Origin: a virus
Strand: one strand, 5' to 3'
Length of the DNA stretch: 57,616 nt
IMG/VR virus record: IMGVR_UViG_3300020463_000024
Span: 1-57,616 of that record
Positions within the stretch are counted from its first letter, which is position 1. The number at the start of each line of letters is the position of its first letter. The notes below the pieces were generated by a model, which was not told the DNA's origin, searched no databases, and saw only the letters and a list, made by a program, of their open reading frames with translations. Shown piece after piece: positions 20,961-30,174 of this stretch. A program made the translations under genes and the position numbers.

Positions 20961-21674
20961 TTACTTTCCTTTCTTTTTCATTCGGTTTATAAAACGTGAA
21001 TAACTTCCTACGCCCATCATAAGACTGTTCATCTTGTTCAGTTCTTCTGATGAAACCAAATGTGTTTTTAATTCGATCCGCTTTTCTGTTAGTGGCACCA
21101 AGTGTAGCCACGGATCACCTGGCTCAATGTTTAGTTCACTGTTGAATGGTACCATCAAGTTAACAATAGTTGCATGTTGATACTTGAACTCTGATATAGC
21201 AGGAACTGTCCAATACTCTATTGGATTAGTCATATGCCATTGCGGACTTGTCCATAACCACTTGGTTCCGCTTGTATCTCTTATCTGCCACGGACTCATT
21301 ACCTTGCCATGAAACATGTTTGGCTTGTGGTGTGCATAGTCTTGTGGGTCATGTGGTATAACAGGACTACCTTCTGGATATGTTTGGATCATTGCTTGAT
21401 CGGGTTGATCAAATGTTTTAATTTTTAATTGCATCCAAGCAGGAAACATAACGCCTGTTGTTAATAATTCATTTACGTGTGGACAACGTTTTAGTGTAGC
21501 ATTGTCTAAGCCTTGGTATGTCATACTATCAAACTTACGTGTTGATACCATCTTCTTCCACCATTCAGGCATTGTATCTTTGGCAAGTTCGGGCTCATAC
21601 GCATCATAGATAACACGCTGATCAGTAAAACAATCTAATGTTATTTTGCTTGGCTTATTAAAAATACTAAACAT
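20961..21674 (-). CDS. conserved phage hypothetical protein
   Basis: A 237-residue protein with many Trp, His and Pro residues (DTMPEWWKKM, PHDPQDYAHHKPN) in a likely beta-sandwich. I sense relatedness to proteins in marine phages but cannot name a family. It overlaps the downstream end of the oxygenase gene by 8 nt. Histidine clusters could bind metal. Confidence 0.72.
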   Translation of the reverse strand: MFSIFNKPSKITLDCFTDQRVIYDAYEPELAKDTMPEWWKKMVSTRKFDSMTYQGLDNATLKRCPHVNELLTTGVMFPAWMQLKIKTFDQPDQAMIQTYPEGSPVIPHDPQDYAHHKPNMFHGKVMSPWQIRDTSGTKWLWTSPQWHMTNPIEYWTVPAISEFKYQHATIVNLMVPFNSELNIEPGDPWLHLVPLTEKRIELKTHLVSSEELNKMNSLMMGVGSYSRFINRMKKKGK

Positions 21675-22302
21675 CTTGCCTCGTTATATGATCGTTGTCT
21701 GTTTGTTGTGGGCGTTCTAACTCACAGTGCCAATTCATACCCATTACAATTCTACGTTGTGTAGATTTGTTAGATTGACTTCTATGACTCAACCAACCAG
21801 GAAAGAACACTACGTCGCCCTGTTCGACTTCAACCTCTGTAAAGTAGTTATGAAGTTTTGATTGATTTTGAGCGAAACGTGGATAACCTGCAAACAACGT
21901 TCTTTCTTTATTTTCAAATTCTAAGTTGCCACCATTCTTTGGTTGCTGTATGTACACACTACACACAAGATGACTATTTCCGTGATCGTGTGTGTCAGTC
22001 CATGCACCTTCAAAGTGACTGTTAACCCAACTCTTTGTTATACCAAATGTGTTGAAGTTCAAGTCCCATGCTTCTAAAACTTTGTTTGCTTGACCTTTTA
22101 ACCAACCGTTCAATAGTCTTGCTTCTTCCCACAAGTGTGGAGCATCAAGATGTCCTGTACTTGTAATACCACCATCTTGTTCTACTTCACCTGGATCAGC
22201 AATAGTGTCTAATAGTTTTGCACTACGTTCAGCAATGAAAGTTAAGTCAACAGGACAGTTAACTTTATAAACTAAATGAGGTGATATTAAAATAGGTTCC
22301 AT
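21667..22302 (-). CDS. 2OG-Fe(II) oxygenase (TIGR02466-like)
   Basis: A 211-residue protein. THDHGNSHLVCSVYI matches the metal-binding and following strand of this phage oxygenase family; GDVVFFPGWLSHRSQSN...RRIVMGMN carries the distal His and 2OG-binding Arg. ATG 22302 shares its A with the methyltransferase stop (TAATG); a longer frame to 22344 overlaps that gene. Confidence 0.85.
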   Translation of the reverse strand: MEPILISPHLVYKVNCPVDLTFIAERSAKLLDTIADPGEVEQDGGITSTGHLDAPHLWEEARLLNGWLKGQANKVLEAWDLNFNTFGITKSWVNSHFEGAWTDTHDHGNSHLVCSVYIQQPKNGGNLEFENKERTLFAGYPRFAQNQSKLHNYFTEVEVEQGDVVFFPGWLSHRSQSNKSTQRRIVMGMNWHCELERPQQTDNDHITRQDV

Positions 22303-22826
22303 TATTTGTTTACCACTATTAATATTTTTTGTTGTTTCTGCCATGCGTTTATAGCCACGTTACCTTTTATATGTTTGGTTACTTTTTCAGTCCACCAATC
22401 TTTTCCTTCAATTATCAAATGGGCATTACGACCATCTGGTAATGTTTTAATTGCTTCTCTCGTGTCAATTAATAAGAACGCACTCTTTTTGAATAATGTG
22501 TTTATGTGTTGTAATACGTTATCAATCATTTCAGGTTCAATGTGTTCAAGTACATCTGTACACATTAATAAGTCTGTTGCAAACTCAGGTATCTTGTTAT
22601 ATTGTAACACGCCTGGATCATAACCTTGCAGTTCACACTCCGGATAACGTTTACCAATCTCTATCATAACGTTACCTTTACCACAACCATAGTCAGTTAA
22701 ACTCTGAGGCTTCCATTTATCAATCCACTCATTAAGTCCTTTGTACTTTCCAGCACTGCCGAAACTTGATTTGAGTTGATGCAATTTCCGTAATTGATTT
22801 TGATAATGCCCAGAGTACAACTTCAT
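22302..22826 (-). CDS. class I SAM-dependent methyltransferase
   Basis: A 174-residue protein. LTDYGCGKGNV (about 43-53) is motif I; LLMCTDVLEHIEPE is the later acidic/aromatic motif. The small size suggests a minimal Methyltransf_23-type fold. It is coupled to the oxygenase downstream; the two could modify one substrate in turn. Substrate unknown. Confidence 0.83.
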   Translation of the reverse strand: MKLYSGHYQNQLRKLHQLKSSFGSAGKYKGLNEWIDKWKPQSLTDYGCGKGNVMIEIGKRYPECELQGYDPGVLQYNKIPEFATDLLMCTDVLEHIEPEMIDNVLQHINTLFKKSAFLLIDTREAIKTLPDGRNAHLIIEGKDWWTEKVTKHIKGNVAINAWQKQQKILIVVNK

Positions 22827-23333
22827 TTAAAATAACTCTCCGTAGTCAATAGTTTCAATCTGTCTTGATACATCTTTAATAAAAAATGCACACAACGGAT
22901 TTTCACCTTCTGTAATTGGTACACTTAATAATTGACCATTTTTAGTTTTAGGTACATGCCATTTTACATCATTATAAAAGTTTGTAACTTTTAAATCTGC
23001 AAAGTCTGGTTTGTAACTCTTTAAGGGATTAAAAACAAATGCTTCAAAACCTCTGTCGTTGATACTTGTCAACGGAAGTATTTCTAAGTCGTTACCTGTT
23101 TCTGAATCACCAACTGCAATATGCCAATCAAGTGGCATACTAATTTCTTTGCCGTTAATCTCCATAACAATAGCCGGCGAACTAAAACTTTCTAAAAATA
23201 TTAGAGGTATAAAAAAGAAGTCAGGATTTTGAGGATCGCTGTTATCTAATACACTGAATCTAATATCTTCTTCAATCTGTTCTGGCAGGTTGTTAAGTGA
23301 AAAGGCTTTATTATCTAATGTTAATATATTCAT
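22827..23333 (-). CDS. conserved hypothetical protein next to uvsW
   Basis: A 168-residue, acidic, beta-rich protein with no catalytic motif. MPLDWHIAVGD and the Pro-rich EILPLTS segment suggest a compact binding domain. It sits between uvsW and the methyltransferase with minimal spacing. Function unknown. Confidence 0.72.
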   Translation of the reverse strand: MNILTLDNKAFSLNNLPEQIEEDIRFSVLDNSDPQNPDFFFIPLIFLESFSSPAIVMEINGKEISMPLDWHIAVGDSETGNDLEILPLTSINDRGFEAFVFNPLKSYKPDFADLKVTNFYNDVKWHVPKTKNGQLLSVPITEGENPLCAFFIKDVSRQIETIDYGELF

Positions 23334-23343
23334 TTAGTTTCCT

Positions 23344-24804
23344 TTATTTTTGCCAATCTACTTTTTCAATCGTAAACGGATATTCTGCTTCTTTGTAAAA
23401 CTTCTTACGTGATGTTAAATGTCTCTTTGCATATTTGCATGTCGATGTAACATCCCATATCTGTACAAAGTCCTTGTCTTGTGCCTTTCTTATGCCTCTG
23501 CCAATTGATTGAATCACTCGGACAAAACTCTTGCCTGGCTCGAGTAAAATTAAATTAAAGATACGTGGTATATTAATACCAACAGCCGCAACGCCATATG
23601 TTGCGATAATAACTTTGTTTGTACCTTCTTTAATTTCGTCATATGCATCTTTTCTATCTGCAAGTTTAACATCGCCTTTGACGAACACTGCATCTGGAAG
23701 AAGACTTAATAATTTTTCACCTGCTGATATCCTATCAACAAGTATTAGTGTATTACCTGATTGTGAAACAGAGTTTACTAACTTACCAATATATTCTAAA
23801 CGACCTTCGTCCGTTGTTAGATACTTTAGTTCACTTTGATAATCTCTGTGTACTTGTGTATCAATCATTTGTAATATGTTAACATGACACTTACTCAATA
23901 CACCTTTGTCTTGTAATTCTTTTGCACTGATGTTTCCTATTACAGGACCTAAACTTGCAAGAATGCTTTGAAACTCAAATTGTTCTTTAGGTATAGTTCC
24001 TGTTAGTCCCCAACGTATAGGTGCATTCTTTAAATTTTGTGTTAGTAGTTTTTTAAGTACATCGGCTTTTGCTTGGTGTACTTCGTCAATGATAATAGTT
24101 TTTACATTATCTAAAAACTCTGCAAGACTTAAAACGCTCTTTCCGTCTTTACTACGCTTGTCAAGTATGTTTAAACTTTGCCAAGTACAAATAGTATGTG
24201 TCTTACCTAATTCTTTCCTATCACCAAAGTATACACCTACGTCGAGTCCACAGTTAACATAGTCTTCTTCTGTTTGTGTAACAAGCGATTTGTTAGGAAC
24301 AATAACCAACGTCCGACCAAGTTTTTCTGTAATGTGTGATAGACATGCAGTAATAATTGTTTTACCTGCACCAGTTGCAACTTCTTGTAATGCTTGTGGA
24401 TTGTCTAAAAAGTTATTAATTGTTTCTACTTGATAGTCACGTAATATAATAGGTTGTCCTTCAAGTTGATGTCCTTTAGGCCAATTACGTGCCGCGAAAT
24501 AGTTTTCGTCAATCTTACTAAATTTTAAATTGTGTGTTTCTCTATTGTCTTTAATCTCTGCAACTTCAACACCTTGTTCATTTAATACCTTTAGCACAAC
24601 ATCAAGATGATTAATGTAACCACTACCACCTAACCCAAAGAAGCCTACAGTTCCGTCCCATCTACCAAGTTTGTACTGTGGCAAGTAACGTGCATACGGA
24701 ACTTGAAACTTTAATTTGTTTGCAATCTTTCTACGAACGTCAACAGATAAGTTTTCAACCTTAAAGTTTACTTCGTCATGTATTACTATTCTGCAACTAC
24801 TCAT
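23344..24804 (-). CDS. uvsW: UvsW recombination helicase
   Basis: A 486-residue protein. The N-terminal ~110 residues are the UvsW double-psi-type region; ILRDYQVE is the Q-like motif. Walker A ATGAGKT lies at about 143-149, DEVH at about 240-243, LTGT follows, and the C-terminal RecA domain ends with QSIGRGIRK (motif VI). UvsW resolves branched DNA and R-loops and drives the switch to recombination-dependent replication. It overlaps the upstream gene by 4 nt. Confidence 0.93.
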   Translation of the reverse strand: MSSCRIVIHDEVNFKVENLSVDVRRKIANKLKFQVPYARYLPQYKLGRWDGTVGFFGLGGSGYINHLDVVLKVLNEQGVEVAEIKDNRETHNLKFSKIDENYFAARNWPKGHQLEGQPIILRDYQVETINNFLDNPQALQEVATGAGKTIITACLSHITEKLGRTLVIVPNKSLVTQTEEDYVNCGLDVGVYFGDRKELGKTHTICTWQSLNILDKRSKDGKSVLSLAEFLDNVKTIIIDEVHQAKADVLKKLLTQNLKNAPIRWGLTGTIPKEQFEFQSILASLGPVIGNISAKELQDKGVLSKCHVNILQMIDTQVHRDYQSELKYLTTDEGRLEYIGKLVNSVSQSGNTLILVDRISAGEKLLSLLPDAVFVKGDVKLADRKDAYDEIKEGTNKVIIATYGVAAVGINIPRIFNLILLEPGKSFVRVIQSIGRGIRKAQDKDFVQIWDVTSTCKYAKRHLTSRKKFYKEAEYPFTIEKVDWQK

Positions 24805-26054
24805 ATGGATTGTATTCCTGTCGTGTATGCGTTATCGTTATGTCTTGTGTATCTTGAGATAATACTATCTTCTGCTGTCCAAAATATTTTCAAATCAAAT
24901 CTTTCTACATATTCTTTTGCAACAGTGTAAGATCCTCTTGAATTGCCGAGTACAAGTACACTAACTGGATCCCAGTCTGACTTTAAAATAGGTTTTGTTA
25001 TTTTCTTTCGATTAGCAATAACAAGTCTTGTTGAATTGCTTATACTATTATTTAATGCCTTGTCCCTGACGAATTGGTTAAATTCACCATTGTTCTTATT
25101 GTCCAATCTAAACATAACGGATATGTCTTGATTATATAAGAAACCTTTCGTTGCATGATATAACATACTTAAATGGTCTGTTGCAGAATCAGGCTCAAGC
25201 AATACAATGCACGGAAACCTGTTTAGTTCGTGTAGGCTTTCAAGTACATGATCTAATGACCATTCGGTTGAATTAATAACAACTGAACTATTTTTTCTTT
25301 CTAAAATTTTGTGTGTAAGTGTTGAGACTTGCGGACACGCAAAGTCTGGAAAATGATGTAACCCATACAAGTATCGTTTATCCCAAAGTTCAAGCATATT
25401 CTCATCTGGATTAGGATACCTATCAGATAATTTTTGGATCAATGTTTCATTCATGTTCTTAAATTTATTTTCATATATGCCTGGAACAATATTATCCTTG
25501 TCCATATCAAACTGTACAAGTTCGTTGTAGTATTCTTGTACGTCTTTGCCAATTTCAAAATCTTCTTTAAATTTATGTGCAACAGTACATACTTTGTAAA
25601 TGTTTCGTTCGTTTGCTTCAAAATGGTGTGTATGCTTTTCGTAGTAGTATGTGTCGTCATTTTCCTTTTTTAGATCTTGTACGTGTTCAATTACCTCATT
25701 ACTAAATGGAAATCTAATACTTACATAATCTAAATTATTCTTCTTTGTAAACTTAACCCAATGACTTTTGTCTACTTGCCTATAGGGTTCTCTAACACCG
25801 TCTACGTGTTTGGTAACATCAATATTTTGATTAGCAAATTGCTCTGTGTAATATTCAAGTATTAATTTTTTAACAAGTTCGTGTTGCTTTTCGGTTAGTG
25901 CAGATCCTTTGAACACCTGACGTGCAATGCTTGATAAGACTTTTGAGTTGTCAGGATGTAATTGAAAACATTTATCTTTCCAAGTTTTGCCAGGCAAGAC
26001 TGTTAATCCTACAACTGCTTCTAATAAATCTTCAACTTTATATTCGTGGTTCAT
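24801..26054 (-). CDS. large hypothetical protein co-transcribed with uvsW
   Basis: A 417-residue protein I cannot assign. The C-terminal 150 residues have alternating hydrophobic strands (PCIVLLEPD, VSVLVLGNSRG, LKIFWTAED) like a Rossmann- or helicase-related fold without a Walker A. A strong promoter precedes it and it overlaps uvsW by ATGA, so a role with UvsW in DNA metabolism is likely, by inference. Confidence 0.72.
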   Translation of the reverse strand: MNHEYKVEDLLEAVVGLTVLPGKTWKDKCFQLHPDNSKVLSSIARQVFKGSALTEKQHELVKKLILEYYTEQFANQNIDVTKHVDGVREPYRQVDKSHWVKFTKKNNLDYVSIRFPFSNEVIEHVQDLKKENDDTYYYEKHTHHFEANERNIYKVCTVAHKFKEDFEIGKDVQEYYNELVQFDMDKDNIVPGIYENKFKNMNETLIQKLSDRYPNPDENMLELWDKRYLYGLHHFPDFACPQVSTLTHKILERKNSSVVINSTEWSLDHVLESLHELNRFPCIVLLEPDSATDHLSMLYHATKGFLYNQDISVMFRLDNKNNGEFNQFVRDKALNNSISNSTRLVIANRKKITKPILKSDWDPVSVLVLGNSRGSYTVAKEYVERFDLKIFWTAEDSIISRYTRHNDNAYTTGIQSI

Positions 26055-26079
26055 TTGTGATTCCTATACTATAAACTTT

Positions 26080-26108
26080 ATTATACAGGATTATAGTTTA
26101 GAAGTCAA
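26080..26108 (-). promoter_or_regulatory. strong sigma70-like promoter of the uvsW operon
   Basis: On the - strand: TTGACT (26108-26103), 17-bp spacer, perfect TATAAT (26085-26080). It marks the boundary between the sugar island and the uvsW operon. Confidence 0.88.
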
Positions 26109-26921
26109 GTGTTTTATTGGGGTTCCTTGAGATATTTCCGGCACACTCCATTCCGTGTATGCCAAATTGTTAAGCCATTGTTCTCTATCAGGCAACAACG
26201 GATTGTTAATGTTGGTCAAACTTTTTATACTCATGTCCCATGCAAGACTGCTTTGACCCGTGAACACTGGGATACCATTCATGACTGCCTGTGTTGCAGG
26301 ATTGCTTGACCAATTTATTACAGCATATACATCTTCAAACTGTAAGTCAAAATCATCATAGGTGCCTGGTATTTGTTTTGGTGCTTGTACTTCTATGCCA
26401 GGTATATTAAGTTTGCAACGTGGATGAGGTCGAACAACTATTTCTTTGTCTGTCCAAACCTGAACGCCTCGTATCATGTCAACCACAAACTGTTGTATAG
26501 GTGGCATGCCTTCCCATTGTTGACTCTTGTCATGCTGAGTACAAATTATAATCTTACTGCCGTTAGTGTTCCAAGGTTTAAGTTTTAGTCCTAACTGTTC
26601 AGCACGATCACTATTGTTATTACCATCTGGGAATATAGCATCTCTGTTTATACCGTCAATACCAACCTTCCAAGTAGTGCCTCTGAACAATGCTCCTACT
26701 TCAAGTACAATAACTTTTTTATTTTGTTTCTTGAAATGATCCCAAACATTTTTGTTTGCTGACATTCTACCATGCCATAACACACTCCATATAACAGCAA
26801 CGTCGGCATCGAGATCGTTGTATACAACTTCGTGTCCTAATGTGCTTACACCTTGGGCGAATGCTTCAAAGACAGGCTTTGAATTTAATGCACCATTGTG
26901 TGTAAACAAACTAAACTTCAC
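26091..26921 (-). CDS. glycosyltransferase-like protein (paralogue family, member 1)
   Basis: A 276-residue protein. The C-terminal half has IVVRPHPRCK, then VYAVINWSSNPATQAVMNGIPVF, the pattern seen in GT-B/capsule-type transferases where a nucleotide sugar is bound. Its three relatives are at 27736, 28656 and 40498. It overlaps the next gene by 4 nt. Acceptor and donor unknown. Confidence 0.75.
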   Translation of the reverse strand: MKFSLFTHNGALNSKPVFEAFAQGVSTLGHEVVYNDLDADVAVIWSVLWHGRMSANKNVWDHFKKQNKKVIVLEVGALFRGTTWKVGIDGINRDAIFPDGNNNSDRAEQLGLKLKPWNTNGSKIIICTQHDKSQQWEGMPPIQQFVVDMIRGVQVWTDKEIVVRPHPRCKLNIPGIEVQAPKQIPGTYDDFDLQFEDVYAVINWSSNPATQAVMNGIPVFTGQSSLAWDMSIKSLTNINNPLLPDREQWLNNLAYTEWSVPEISQGTPIKHLTSKL

Positions 26922-27739
26922 CTTGCGTCTTTCCAGTATTCTTCGTGACGCTTTCTGAATAAGTCTTGAAGTTTACTTTTGCCTACTTGCTTACGAGCAC
27001 CTTTAAGATGATCAAAGTATGCACCAAGTTCTGTGTTAATCAAAGGATGTCCTTCACCTTTAACAAGATGTCCACTAAGGTCTGTGATGTTAGGGTGTTG
27101 TAATCTAATATTCTTTAACACTTCATCAAATACATAACTGTCATGCCATTCTTCCATTTTAAATATACCGTTGTCTGCATCTTCGTAGACACGTTCAAAC
27201 TCTTTAAGAAAGTCAATAGCACCTTGTTGTTTGATATACAATGCATAAAATCCACACTCTGGCCATTTGTTACCACGACCTAAATATGCTAACCAATTTG
27301 TTTCAGGAAAGAAACTAACAAGTTTCTCTTTTGTAATAGGACTATGACAAACGGTATCTCCGTCTATCCATATTACTAAATCGTATTCTATTTTAGTACA
27401 TGCGTCATAGACTGCATACACTTTGTTTGCAAATCTAATAGCGTCCCATTTAAATTTCTTATGCCAATCACGCGGACGTCTTGCTTTTATATCCGGAGGA
27501 CATATTCCATTAGCCTTAGGCTCGTCCTTCCATTTTTCTTTGAATGCATTTAACTTTGGCAATGCCTGTTTAGCATCTACAATAGTAATTCTTTCATCAG
27601 TGTTTGTTGGTGTACAGTTTTCAGTATACACAATTAGGTCAATATCTTTATCTACATGTTTACTAAATGTATCTATAAATCGTTGACCATACAATTCTAA
27701 TCCTTCTTGATGGAATGTAGTTAGTGCTAATACTTTCAT
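26918..27739 (-). CDS. GT-A glycosyltransferase
   Basis: A 273-residue protein. DLVIWIDGDTV (near 119) is the metal- and nucleotide-binding DxD strand; PECGFYALY follows. ATG 27739 overlaps the upstream stop in ATGA, favouring it over a frame from 27769. It likely transfers a sugar in the decoration pathway of this island. Confidence 0.8.
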   Translation of the reverse strand: MKVLALTTFHQEGLELYGQRFIDTFSKHVDKDIDLIVYTENCTPTNTDERITIVDAKQALPKLNAFKEKWKDEPKANGICPPDIKARRPRDWHKKFKWDAIRFANKVYAVYDACTKIEYDLVIWIDGDTVCHSPITKEKLVSFFPETNWLAYLGRGNKWPECGFYALYIKQQGAIDFLKEFERVYEDADNGIFKMEEWHDSYVFDEVLKNIRLQHPNITDLSGHLVKGEGHPLINTELGAYFDHLKGARKQVGKSKLQDLFRKRHEEYWKDAR

Positions 27740-28641
27740 GATATGTACTTTCTCATATGTCTCCAACAACTTCCGTCCTTCAATTCATCTAATGTCCAAT
27801 GACATTGTGCAAGTTTCTCAAGCCACGGTCCTCTATCAAATTCTTGTGGTTGTGATAGATGTTTAAAATTATAATGAGCAACATCTTTTGCTTGACTGCG
27901 TCCTGCATCTGTTAAGAAAATAGGCACACCTTCTATAGCGGCAATGATTGTTGGACTACTGTTATGTCCAACACAGACTCTTGCTCCTTGTAAATCTTCA
28001 AATATAGTTTTAGACTTGCTGACCCTAATATTTAAATCTTTAATCTGTGACTCGTATGTATCTTTGTGCTTATCACCAGGATGAAAACGCACAATAATAG
28101 GGGCGTCAATGTTTTGTCTAATAAGTTCTACAGTTGTACGTAACCACTGTAGTACATTTTGTCCTTGCATACTCCAACCATTGTGTCGCTGACAACAAAT
28201 TAAAATATGTCCAATACTTTGCATTTTCCAAGGCTTTACATTAATGCTTAATGCGTTTTTCATTTTCTGCCAACGCAATTTATCAATGTTATCTAAATCG
28301 TTACAGTATTCTCCTGTGTTAGCAAAGATACCATCGTAACTATAACGCAAATATGTTTTGCTATTCTTATTATCATATGCAAGAAATAAATTACTGTCAA
28401 CAATAACACAACGTTTACCACGTCTTAACTGATTCTCATAAACTTGTCTACGTAATTGTAAGTGTGCTGATTGTTTGCTGTTAGCATGTACAAAGCCTTG
28501 TATAACTGCAACGTCTGTGTCCATAGGATGATATGTGTTAATAATTAATCCTCTGTCACCAATAAGATTTACACCTTGAATAAAGTTTTTAAGTAGTGCT
28601 GGCTTTTCCGGATTTGAATTCCCTGGAGGAATTACTTTCAT
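27736..28641 (-). CDS. glycosyltransferase-like protein (paralogue family, member 2)
   Basis: A 301-residue protein. IIVRFHPGDKH then RVCVGHNSSPTIIAAIEGVPIFLTD mirrors member 1. Aligning the N-terminus with member 1 (MK... then FxQGV) supports ATG 28641; a GTG at 28662 behind GAGGAG is an alternative. It probably uses a GT-B fold; substrate unknown. Confidence 0.75.
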   Translation of the reverse strand: MKVIPPGNSNPEKPALLKNFIQGVNLIGDRGLIINTYHPMDTDVAVIQGFVHANSKQSAHLQLRRQVYENQLRRGKRCVIVDSNLFLAYDNKNSKTYLRYSYDGIFANTGEYCNDLDNIDKLRWQKMKNALSINVKPWKMQSIGHILICCQRHNGWSMQGQNVLQWLRTTVELIRQNIDAPIIVRFHPGDKHKDTYESQIKDLNIRVSKSKTIFEDLQGARVCVGHNSSPTIIAAIEGVPIFLTDAGRSQAKDVAHYNFKHLSQPQEFDRGPWLEKLAQCHWTLDELKDGSCWRHMRKYIS

Positions 28642-28655
28642 GTATGATGCTACTG

Positions 28656-29480
28656 TTAACACAATCCGTACTCCTCTATGATATCTAATGCTCTGTTGTT
28701 ACGTAATTCAGTTGTAGTGTAGTTACAATATGCTAACCAGTTCTGCCACTGTAATACTTTTTCTTCTTCTGGGTAATATGGACTTTCAATTTCTGCAATA
28801 GTTTTTGTACACAACTCATCTGCCGCACCTGGTGCAAGTGCAACAGCAGGAACTCCTGTGCTAATTGCTTCTGTTGCCGCAATACTGTTGTATGTTACTA
28901 CACAATGAATTTGTTCGTTAACAAGTTGCATAGGCACACTAAACTCACCTACACGCTCTCTGCGTAGTCCTTTGTCTCTAACAATAATTTCTCTGTCAGT
29001 ATATTTTTTAATTTCTGCTAATGTTTCATCTACCCATGTATCTCTATCTATGTTGTAAAAGTTACAAGGTTTTGCACTTGGTGTTACAACAAGAATAGGT
29101 CCATTCATTCTACGCCAACCTCTAAATCTAATAGATGACATTGACTGCGGAATATCTCTAAACCTATCATCTGGTAAGTCATAACGTGGCTTCATGTTTT
29201 GTACATTGTTCTTAACCACACGGTGATAGTCTTTGCGTTTGTGCAAGTTACCCATGTAACCTGTATCAATATAATAATAATCACGCTTTTGCTTTTCACA
29301 AATGCGTATTGATTTACGTTCAGTCATTCCTCTAATAACAAGAGGTGTTTTTGAAATATCGTCCTTTAACGTCTTGTGTCCAGTAGGTACAACATGAGTA
29401 TATGATTCAGTTAGACACTGAACAATCATGTCGTTAGGGTCAGTTACAAAACACTTATCTCTCTTTTTAAACGTTACCAT
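28656..29480 (-). CDS. glycosyltransferase-like protein (paralogue family, member 3)
   Basis: A 274-residue basic protein. YYYIDTGYMGN and a central ILVVTPSAKPC precede IIVRDKGLRRER and VVTYNSIAATEAISTGVPAVAL, the family signature. DTGYMGN resembles LDNGYVGN in member 4 (40498), so these two are the closer pair. Confidence 0.75.
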   Translation of the reverse strand: MVTFKKRDKCFVTDPNDMIVQCLTESYTHVVPTGHKTLKDDISKTPLVIRGMTERKSIRICEKQKRDYYYIDTGYMGNLHKRKDYHRVVKNNVQNMKPRYDLPDDRFRDIPQSMSSIRFRGWRRMNGPILVVTPSAKPCNFYNIDRDTWVDETLAEIKKYTDREIIVRDKGLRRERVGEFSVPMQLVNEQIHCVVTYNSIAATEAISTGVPAVALAPGAADELCTKTIAEIESPYYPEEEKVLQWQNWLAYCNYTTTELRNNRALDIIEEYGLC

Positions 29481-29489
29481 ATGCTCCTG

Positions 29490-30173
29490 CTATTTGCTAT
29501 ACATCATATCTGATAAAAACTTTTTCCAAACATCGTGATATGAACAATGTCGGTAATTCTCAAACCAAGGACCGCCTTCTGTGTAGTGCAGTGCCTTCGG
29601 GGTTCCGTCTTCAGGTTCTTGGTACCAATCAACAAGCCAGTTCCATTCGTGACTGAGTTGTCCTACTTCTTCATCCTTAAGCCAACTAAATCTATGAAAG
29701 TATTTTCCATCGTAGTTAGGATTGTTTACGCTATCAATTGTTACTGCTTGGTTACTTGGATGTCCACAGTTCCATAACACAACACTTGACCAGTTCTTAC
29801 GTGGATATTGTGTTTGTACTTGTCCGTCCATCTTTGTTCCAGGCTTAGGTGTGTAATCATGTTGGGCACACATAACAGCATACTTGTCGTCTGCAAGATC
29901 AAATAAGTTTTTTACGTTTTCTGTAAACACAATGTCGCTGTCAATAAACAATGCCCAGCCATCATAATTCATTAGGTGTGGAATAAGAAAACGTGTAAAT
30001 GTAAATTCTGTACTTGCAAGTTTATCCTCGCCTCTCCAATACAACTTGTCATTTCTTAAGTCGTTTTGTTTTAACGGAATTACTTCTGCTGTTGGGCATT
30101 GTGATTCAATGCTGTGCTTACAAACTTGGTAAGCAATATCTTCTCTGGTGTCGTATCCTACAAAAATTTTCAT
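29490..30173 (-). CDS. GT-A glycosyltransferase (GT8-like)
   Basis: A 227-residue protein. MKIFVGYDTRED opens the Rossmann-type nucleotide-sugar fold; WALFIDSDIVF holds the DxD metal site; LHYTEGGPWF near the C-terminus resembles the HxxGxxKPW region of GT8 enzymes. A retaining sugar transfer is the family expectation. Confidence 0.82.
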   Translation of the reverse strand: MKIFVGYDTREDIAYQVCKHSIESQCPTAEVIPLKQNDLRNDKLYWRGEDKLASTEFTFTRFLIPHLMNYDGWALFIDSDIVFTENVKNLFDLADDKYAVMCAQHDYTPKPGTKMDGQVQTQYPRKNWSSVVLWNCGHPSNQAVTIDSVNNPNYDGKYFHRFSWLKDEEVGQLSHEWNWLVDWYQEPEDGTPKALHYTEGGPWFENYRHCSYHDVWKKFLSDMMYSK

Positions 30174-30174
30174 T